Shown here piece after piece: positions 58,548 through 64,000 of a stretch of 64,000 nt of DNA. Under the pieces are notes generated by a model, which saw only the letters and a program-made list of their open reading frames with translations, was not told the origin of the DNA and made no database searches. Source of the DNA: Streptomyces sp. Ag109_O5-1 (GTDB lineage: Bacteria; Actinomycetota; Actinomycetes; Streptomycetales; Streptomycetaceae). The stretch's first letter is position 1; each line of letters opens with the position of its first letter. Made by a program: the position numbers and the translations under genes. The DNA is taken from the NCBI RefSeq assembly GCF_003814875.1, contig NZ_RKQF01000001.1, positions 6,696,001-6,760,000 on the forward strand, in the 5' to 3' direction.

Positions 58548-59933
58548 ATGGCCGCAAGGCCTCTCGTCGCGCGGCAGCCGAACGAACGGTTGCAGGCGCT
58601 CATCCAGGAGGCGGGGTGCTCGAACGCCGGGCTCGCCCGCCGGGTCAACATGTGCGGCGCCGAGCACGGTCTCGACCTGCGGTACGACAAGACGTCGGTC
58701 GCCCGCTGGCTGCGCGGGCAGCAGCCGCGGGGCCGGGCGCCCGCGATCATCGCCGAGGCGCTCGGGCGCAAGCTGGGCCGTACGGTCACGATCGACGAGA
58801 TCGGCATGGCCAACGGCAAGAACCTCGCGTCGGGCGTCGGTCTCCAGTTCTCGCCGACGGTGCTGGGGGCCATCGAGCAGGTCTGCGAGCTGTGGCGCAG
58901 CGACGTGGGGCGCCGGGACTTCCTGTCCGGCTCCTCGGTGGCCGCGTCCGCGCTGGTCGAGCCGAGCCGGGACTGGCTGATCTCGGCGCCGGACGCGCAG
59001 GTCGCGCGGCAGGCGGGGCCGCGGGTCGGGCCGTCGGACGTCGCGGCCGTGAAGGCCATGACACAGGCGCTGACGGACCTGGACCACCAGTTCGGCAGCG
59101 GGCATGTGCGCCCGGTCGTGGTGCACTACCTCAACAGTGTGGTCTCGGGGCTGCTGGCCGGCTCCTACCGGGAGTCGGTCGGGCGGGAGTTGTTCGCCGC
59201 GGTGGCCCGACTCACCGAACTCGCCGGGTACATGGCCGTCGACACCGGCCAACCGGGTCTCGCCCAGCGGTACTACATCCAGTCCCTGCGCCTGGCACAG
59301 GCGGCCGGGGACCGCGGGTACGGCGGCTATGTGCTCGCCGCCTCCATGAGCCACCTGGCCGCGCAGCTCGGGAACCCCCGGGAGATCGCCCAGTTGGCGC
59401 GGGCGGCGCAGGAGGGGGCGCGCGGTCGTGTGACCCCGCGCGCGGAGGCCATGTTCTTCGCGGCCGAGGCCCGCGGCCATGCCCTGCTGGGCGATGCGCG
59501 GTCGGCGCAGCTGGCGTCCGGGCGGGCCGTGTCGGCGATGGAGGCGGCCGATCCGTCCTCCGGGGACGACCCGGCGTGGATCGCGCACTTCGACGAGGCC
59601 TATCTGGCCGACGAGTTGGCGCACTGCCACCGTGACCTGGGCCAGGCCGAGGCGGCCGCGCGGTGCGCCAGGCAGTCGCTGGACGGGCACCCGGAGACCA
59701 GGGCGCGGCGCCGGGCGATCGGTTATGTGCTCCTCGCCACAGCCCAGGTGCAGCAGCGTGAGATCGAACAGGCCTGCGCCACCGGTATGAAGGCGGTGGA
59801 GCTCCTGGAGACGGTCCGTTCCAACCGGGGTGCCGAGTACCTGGAGGACTTCCAGCAGCGCCTGGAGCCGTTCCGGGACGAACCGGTCGTCAGGGAGTTC
59901 GGCGCCCGGCTGGATCTGCAGGCGGCCGCATGA
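58548..59933 (+). CDS. Transcriptional regulator with TPR-like C-terminus
   Basis: 461 residues. The N-terminus (about 10-80) resembles an XRE-type helix-turn-helix: LQALIQEAGCSNAGLARRVN then DKTSVARWLRGQQPRGRA. The rest, after a Ser/Ala segment with the sequence SGSSVAASALVEP, is helical with TPR-like repeats (AGYMAVDTGQPGLAQRYYIQ, LRLAQAAGDRGYGGYVLAAS, RAVSAMEAADPSSGDD). Similar Streptomyces proteins (NsdA-like) regulate development or antibiotics. ATG 58548 with GCAGGGGGT upstream. Ligand unknown. Confidence 0.83.
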   Translation: MAARPLVARQPNERLQALIQEAGCSNAGLARRVNMCGAEHGLDLRYDKTSVARWLRGQQPRGRAPAIIAEALGRKLGRTVTIDEIGMANGKNLASGVGLQFSPTVLGAIEQVCELWRSDVGRRDFLSGSSVAASALVEPSRDWLISAPDAQVARQAGPRVGPSDVAAVKAMTQALTDLDHQFGSGHVRPVVVHYLNSVVSGLLAGSYRESVGRELFAAVARLTELAGYMAVDTGQPGLAQRYYIQSLRLAQAAGDRGYGGYVLAASMSHLAAQLGNPREIAQLARAAQEGARGRVTPRAEAMFFAAEARGHALLGDARSAQLASGRAVSAMEAADPSSGDDPAWIAHFDEAYLADELAHCHRDLGQAEAAARCARQSLDGHPETRARRRAIGYVLLATAQVQQREIEQACATGMKAVELLETVRSNRGAEYLEDFQQRLEPFRDEPVVREFGARLDLQAAA

Positions 59934-59958
59934 ATTCATGCCCCGCGGATGCGTGAAC

Positions 59959-59974
59959 GTGTGGCAAACCACAC
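59959..59974 (+). terminator. Short hairpin after the regulator gene
   Basis: GTGTGG-CAAA-CCACAC is a perfect 6-bp stem, 25 bp after the stop codon. A small terminator or part of the 201-bp gap to the next gene, which otherwise shows no feature. Confidence 0.4.
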
Positions 59975-60134
59975 CTTGCCGTGCAGGAAGCGGCATTTAC
60001 AGCGCACCGCGGGGCGGTTCTGTTACTGCTGTCACAGGGAACAAGATCGCGCCCTCGGCCGCGTGGCACCTTGCTGAGGGGACCCGGTAGCGTAAACCGA
60101 CGATTCACAAGGTCCCCCATTAGTAGGAGTCCCG

Positions 60135-61709
60135 GTGACGCAGAGTGGACAGGGCGAGCCCGCACGCGAAGGCATCGTGCTGCCCTCCGACGGTGGCGAG
60201 CCGCTGCTGCCGGGCATGACGGGCGTTCCCGCGCCCATGTCGCAGCCGCCCGCCGCGGCCCCGGCGCCGGCCGCCGCACCCACGGAGGGCCAGGCCTGGG
60301 GGCAGCCGTGGGGTCCCGGCCATCCGCAGGGCGCGCCACAGCCCCAGCCGGAGTGGCCGCAGGCGGCCGGCCAGGAGTGGAGCACCCCGGAGCAGCCGCC
60401 CGCCTGGAACGCCCAGTCCCACGACGCCCAGGCGCAGGCCGCCGGCGCGGGCCCGCTCCCGCCGGAGGGGGCGTCGGCACCGTCGTACGGCGGCGGCTAC
60501 GAGCAGTCGTACGGCTACGGCGCCCAGCCCCAGCAGCCGTACGGAGCCCCGCTGCCCCCGGCCGCCGGCCAGGACCACTACGGCGCTGCGGGCGCCGCGC
60601 TGCCGCCCGCCGTCCCGCACGGCAGCCACGGCGGGTACCCCGGCGCGTTGCCGCCCGCCGACGAGGGCGCGACCCAGTACATCCCGCCGGTGCCCGCCGC
60701 GCCGGTGGACGAGGGGGCCACGCAGTTCATCCCGCCGGTGGCAGCGGCCCCCGAGGGTGCCACCCAGCTGATCCCGCCGGTGGGCCCGGGCGCGTTGCCG
60801 CCGGAGAACTCCCACGGGCAGACCGCCTACCCGGGCGGGCCGCCCGCGCAGCACTCCGACGCCGACGCCACCCAGTACATAGCCCCGTACCCGGCCGGCG
60901 GCCCGCAGGGCGGCGACCGGCAGCCGCCCGCCGAGTTCGACAACCTCTTCCGCAGCGGGCCCGGCGGCGAGCCCCCGGCCGCCTCCACCGCCCAGCTGCC
61001 CCGCTTCCAGCAGCAGCCGCAGCCGTCCTACACCCCGCCCCCGCCTCCGCCGTCGTACGAGCAGTACGGCGGCGACGACGGCGGCCGGGGCAAGTCGAAG
61101 GTGCCGCTCATCGCGGCCGTCGGCGTCGGTATCGCCGTCCTCGGGATCGGGGCCGGTGCCCTGTTCAGCGGGGGCGGCGGCAACTCGGACGACAGCAAGA
61201 CGGTCGCCGCCTCGGCCTCCGCCACCGGCGGGGCCACGTCCGGCGCGGCCGACCCGGCGAAGGCGCAGGCCGCCGCCCTGGACAAGCTGCTCGCCGACAG
61301 CGGCAGCAGCCGGGCCTCGGTGATCGCCGCCGTGGCCAGCGTGAAGCAGTGCAACAACCTGGACGGCTCCGCCTCCGACCTGCGCACCGCCGCCACCCAG
61401 CGCGCCTCGCTGGTCACTCAGCTGTCGAAGCTGTCCGTCGACAAGCTGCCGAACAACGCCGAGCTGACCGCCGCCCTCACCAAGGCCTGGCAGGCGTCCG
61501 CGAACGCCGACAACCACTACGCGGCCTGGGCCGACCAGGTGGGCGCGAAGCACGGCTGCCGCAAGGGCCAGGCCCGCGCCACCGGGCAGACCGCCGCCGG
61601 CAACCGCGAGAGCGGCACCGCCAGCAGCCAGAAGGTGAAGGCGGCCGCGCTGTGGAACACGATCGCGAGCAAGTACGGACTGACCCAGCGGCAGCCGACC
61701 CAGCTCTGA
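60135..61709 (+). CDS. Membrane protein with ATQYIPP repeats and C-terminal extracytoplasmic domain
   Basis: 524 residues. The first 310 residues are Pro/Gln/Gly/Ala-rich and contain four similar threonine motifs: EGATQYIPPV, EGATQFIPPV, EGATQLIPPV and DADATQYIAPY (about 175-255). A single helix follows (VPLIAAVGVGIAVLGIGAGA, about 320-340) and then a helical domain with Cys in VKQCNNLDG and AKHGCRKGQ, likely disulfide-linked outside. The repeated -ATQ- sites look like phosphoacceptor sites for Ser/Thr kinases, bound by FHA domains (inference). Start GTG 60135 with TAGGAG upstream. Function unknown. Confidence 0.8.
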   Translation: MTQSGQGEPAREGIVLPSDGGEPLLPGMTGVPAPMSQPPAAAPAPAAAPTEGQAWGQPWGPGHPQGAPQPQPEWPQAAGQEWSTPEQPPAWNAQSHDAQAQAAGAGPLPPEGASAPSYGGGYEQSYGYGAQPQQPYGAPLPPAAGQDHYGAAGAALPPAVPHGSHGGYPGALPPADEGATQYIPPVPAAPVDEGATQFIPPVAAAPEGATQLIPPVGPGALPPENSHGQTAYPGGPPAQHSDADATQYIAPYPAGGPQGGDRQPPAEFDNLFRSGPGGEPPAASTAQLPRFQQQPQPSYTPPPPPPSYEQYGGDDGGRGKSKVPLIAAVGVGIAVLGIGAGALFSGGGGNSDDSKTVAASASATGGATSGAADPAKAQAAALDKLLADSGSSRASVIAAVASVKQCNNLDGSASDLRTAATQRASLVTQLSKLSVDKLPNNAELTAALTKAWQASANADNHYAAWADQVGAKHGCRKGQARATGQTAAGNRESGTASSQKVKAAALWNTIASKYGLTQRQPTQL

Positions 61710-61752
61710 GCGCGGGCCGGCTGCGGGGGCGAGTCGGTCAGGTGCGAACCGG

Positions 61753-63057
61753 TCAGGTGAGGTCCGCGTTCTGAAGGATCTTCGTCATGTCGAGGGCGTT
61801 CTTGTTCGCGGACTGCAGCAGGCCGCCCTTGACGGTCTGGACGTTCACATCGGTGTTGACCAGCCGGGAGAAGCCGGCCGCGGCCAGCTTGCCCTGGTAG
61901 GGCCAGGAAAGGGTGGGGGTGAGGCCGCCGGTGGAGACCTTCAGGCCGTCGTTGAGGGTGCGGCGCACACTGTCGGAGCTGACCTCGCCGTCGCCGATCT
62001 CGTCCAGGACGGCCGTCAGGACCTTGTAGGCGATCCAGGTGGTCTGCACCCCGGCGTCGGCCGGGTCGATCCGGTTGTCGCCGAAGGCCTCCTTGCTGAT
62101 GACCTTCTTCATCTCGTCCCAGTGCGAGTCCGAGGCCACCGGGTACCAGCCGGTGATGTACGACCCCTCGTACGGGCCGGACGCACCGCCGGTCGAGTTG
62201 ATCACCGTCTGGTCGACGCTGCCGATCTCGGCGGCCGTCTTCACCTTCGCGTAGTCGCTGCGGGCCCGCTGGAAGTTGTCCATGAAGGTGGCCGTGCGGT
62301 CCCCGAGCTCGGGCACCACGCAGCCGGTCTTCAGCGAGTTCGAGGTGGCGCTCTCCAGGGCCTTCTGCGACTGCTTGTCGTACTCGGTGAGGTCCTCGGC
62401 CGCGAGCTGGTCGATCGACTTGGCGTGGCCGCCCGCCTGCAGGCCCGAGTCGAGCAGCTGGGGCAGCTGGTCGCCGGCGATGCTGTCGGGCCGGACCAGG
62501 GTCACCGGGCCGCAGGAGCCGGCCAGCGCCTCCCCGAGCCCGCTCAGCAGGGTGAGCTGGCCGCCGTTGACCGGGTAGGAGACCGGGCTGGTGAACTCCT
62601 GGTTCGAGGCCCCGTAGCCGCCTATGTAGGGGATGGCCGCGCCCTCCAGCGGGGCGAAGTAGGAGTCGCCGAACTGGCTGTAGGAGCCGACCACGGCGAC
62701 GACGTTCTCGTCGACCGCGCGCTGGGCGCAGCTCGCGGCGCCCACGCTGGTGTTGTGGTCGTTGCAGGTGAGCAGCTTGAGCTTGCGGCCGTGGATGCCG
62801 CCCTGGGAGTTGATCCAGCGTACGTAGGCGGACGCCATGGCGGGCATGCCGGGCTTGTTGGTGGCGCTGGTGTCCTGCGGTGCCCACGTCATGATCTTGA
62901 TGGTGTCGTCCGCTGAGCCCGACAGTCCTGGGACGGTGCCGCAGCCCGCGGCGAGTGAGGCACAGGCCGCCATGGCCACCGCTGACAGGGCGGTGGCTCT
63001 CGCGGGTCGGTGGGCCGAAGTGGGGAAGGTGCTGCGCTTGGGTCGCCTGCCGGTCAT
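61753..63057 (-). CDS. Periplasmic-type substrate-binding lipoprotein (branched-chain amino acid/amide ABC type)
   Basis: 434 residues. The lipobox LAAGC follows the basic/hydrophobic signal peptide (Cys about 39). The mature protein is of the type I ligand-binding fold: DTIKIMTWAPQDTSATNKPG, YVRWINSQGGIHGRKLKLLT-CNDHN, VVAVVGSYSQFGDSYFAPLE, IPYIGGYGASNQEF. It looks like LivJ/amide-binding proteins. No ABC permease or ATPase is next to it in this window, so it may serve a distant transporter or act as a sensor. ATG 63057; GTG 63063 possible. Confidence 0.83.
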   Translation of the reverse strand: MTGRRPKRSTFPTSAHRPARATALSAVAMAACASLAAGCGTVPGLSGSADDTIKIMTWAPQDTSATNKPGMPAMASAYVRWINSQGGIHGRKLKLLTCNDHNTSVGAASCAQRAVDENVVAVVGSYSQFGDSYFAPLEGAAIPYIGGYGASNQEFTSPVSYPVNGGQLTLLSGLGEALAGSCGPVTLVRPDSIAGDQLPQLLDSGLQAGGHAKSIDQLAAEDLTEYDKQSQKALESATSNSLKTGCVVPELGDRTATFMDNFQRARSDYAKVKTAAEIGSVDQTVINSTGGASGPYEGSYITGWYPVASDSHWDEMKKVISKEAFGDNRIDPADAGVQTTWIAYKVLTAVLDEIGDGEVSSDSVRRTLNDGLKVSTGGLTPTLSWPYQGKLAAAGFSRLVNTDVNVQTVKGGLLQSANKNALDMTKILQNADLT

Positions 63058-63174
63058 GGACACGCACGATTCCGCCACATCTGAAACCCGGGAGTGACCC
63101 ATGGTCAATGAGGGGTGACGCGGAGGTGAATTACGGGGGCCTCTCACAGGCTTGCGGCGAGGAACGTACGATCG

Positions 63175-63675
63175 ATGACCGTGCAAGGTTCGGAGAACTC
63201 TTCCCGTCGTGGCCGTCGCTCCTCCACCATGGGCGACATGCCACTCAATGACATGCCATGGTGGCGCTGGCGCAGCAATGTGCGCTCCGCGCTGCACATG
63301 CTTTCCGACCCGGAGTTCCAGCGGAACGTCTGGCTGGTCGGCACGGACGGCTACGGTGATGTGACCGACGCCGTCTACCGGCTGGTCGAGGACACCTGGC
63401 TGGACAACTGGTCCGCCGAGAAATACGTCGGGACGATATTCCGCGACTCGCAGGAGGCGGCGCTCGTCGACACCGCCGTGCTGCGGGTGCTGCGGATCAT
63501 GCACCAGGTCGGGCCGGACGCCCCCGTCTCCGCGTATCTCGACCACCAGGCGTGGCCGGACGCGGTCCGCGCGGCCCGGGACGCCCACATACGTCTCGCG
63601 ACGAGCGACGGCGACGACCCGGAGGCGCCGCCGCGCAGCCTCGAGGTGCTGCGGATCATGACGCGGGCGGCGTGA
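63175..63675 (+). CDS. Conserved protein of unknown function
   Basis: 166 residues from ATG 63175; starts at 63229 (MGDMPLNDMP) or 63238 are possible since the first 18 residues are basic and Ser-rich. The core has MPWWRWRSNVRSALHMLSDP, NVWLVGTDGYGDVTDAVYRL-VEDTWLDNWS and AVLRVLRIMHQVGPDAPVSAYL. Mostly helical, soluble, acidic, no known motif. The family name is unknown to me (it recalls the SCO4402-type group). It diverges from the binding-protein gene, 117 bp away. Confidence 0.65.
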   Translation: MTVQGSENSSRRGRRSSTMGDMPLNDMPWWRWRSNVRSALHMLSDPEFQRNVWLVGTDGYGDVTDAVYRLVEDTWLDNWSAEKYVGTIFRDSQEAALVDTAVLRVLRIMHQVGPDAPVSAYLDHQAWPDAVRAARDAHIRLATSDGDDPEAPPRSLEVLRIMTRAA

Positions 63676-63781
63676 GCCCGAGGACGTCCGGGTAGGCCGT
63701 GCCGGGTCGGCGCTGGTCCGCGCTGGTCCGCGTGGCGGACAGGAGCCGACGGGGGCGGCGGGGCATGAGACCCTGTGGTGC

Positions 63782-64000
63782 ATGACCGATCAGTCCACCC
63801 GAGCCCAGGCCGCCCCGGCCGACCAGTACGTCCTCACCCTTTCCTGCCCGGACAAGCAGGGCATCGTGCACGCCGTGTCGAGCTATCTCTTCATGACCGG
63901 CTGCAACATCGAGGACAGCCAGCAGTTCGGGGACCACGACACGGGTCTGTTCTTCATGCGGGTGCACTTCTCGGCCGAGTCGCCGGTGACGGTCGACAAG
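63782..64000 (+). CDS. purU: Formyltetrahydrofolate deformylase, N-terminal part (runs off the right edge)
   Basis: 73 residues are visible, starting MTDQSTRAQAAPADQYVLTL. The ACT-type segment SCPDKQGIVHAVSSYLFMTG then CNIEDSQQFGDHDTGLFFMR-VHF is the PurU N-terminus. PurU releases formate from 10-formyl-THF, supplying formate and THF. The catalytic domain (with HxS...D) lies beyond the window. ATG 63782. Confidence 0.88.
   Translation, partial: MTDQSTRAQAAPADQYVLTLSCPDKQGIVHAVSSYLFMTGCNIEDSQQFGDHDTGLFFMRVHFSAESPVTVDK

Noticed and set aside
59981..61774. 597-codon plus frame overlapping the threonine-repeat gene
   Set aside because: Arg/Gly/Ala-rich shadow of the real frame that starts at GTG 60135.

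Overview
This window is chromosomal DNA from a Streptomyces. It is very GC-rich, with strong GC bias at third codon positions, GTG and TTG starts, GTGA/ATGA start-stop overlaps, mycothiol-type enzymes, a CebR operator, a DmdR1-like iron regulator and a TTA-containing gene. The order in the right half (citrate synthase / pdxH, PAS protein, SIS protein, DtxR-family regulator, alpha/beta hydrolase, ABC pair) resembles, as I remember it, the core of the S. coelicolor chromosome.

1-10 kb: the start of an MFS gene, a DUF3027 protein, a 1,039-residue protein with a sacsin/HSP90-type ATPase domain, two tandem paralogous secreted proteins with a matching upstream hairpin element, and a CtpE-like P-type ATPase. 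10-17 kb: a DUF2530 membrane protein, an NCS2 purine permease, a ribbon-helix-helix protein, a MarR-MFS pair, a TIGR03118 secreted protein, a GNAT acetyltransferase divergent from thpR, and a 28-residue membrane peptide. 17-28 kb: an aldo/keto reductase, a decayed Uma2-like gene, an SGNH hydrolase, secreted proteins, a CebR-operator GH5-CBM2 cellulase, orphan gcvH, serC, a large FAD/Fe-S oxidoreductase, a NUDIX remnant and a FemAB-family gene.

29-34 kb: a 43-codon cationic proline-rich peptide with its own terminator, followed by an ABC half-transporter with a strongly acidic N-terminal tail, then an EamA exporter and a two-gene permease unit (DUF318 plus TIGR03943). 34.7-44.9 kb: an eight-gene co-directional operon with most start and stop codons overlapping (TIGR03084, AtuA-like, acyl-CoA carboxylase beta and alpha, acyl-CoA dehydrogenase, CoA ligase, enoyl-CoA hydratase, TetR). 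Its content mirrors the Pseudomonas atu (acyclic terpenoid / branched acyl-CoA) pathway.

45-50 kb: citrate synthase and pdxH diverge from a promoter with tandem AGTGCCA repeats. Next comes a small structured minus-strand transcription unit with near-perfect complementarity to the 16S 3' end, a methyltransferase whose 3' end runs into a remnant of an IscB-type nuclease, and an intact IS256-family element with an 8-bp target duplication. 50-64 kb: RidA and GNAT, a PAS protein, a SIS protein, a DmdR1-like regulator, an alpha/beta hydrolase lacking its nucleophilic serine, an ABC exporter pair, a prim/pol protein, a TPR-type regulator, a threonine-rich membrane protein, a substrate-binding lipoprotein, and the start of purU.

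A repeat family built around GGGGCGCGGGGAACTGCGCG sits in many intergenic gaps, often where a terminator is needed. No tRNA, rRNA or CRISPR array was seen. Functions are from reading protein motifs only; no database search was possible.
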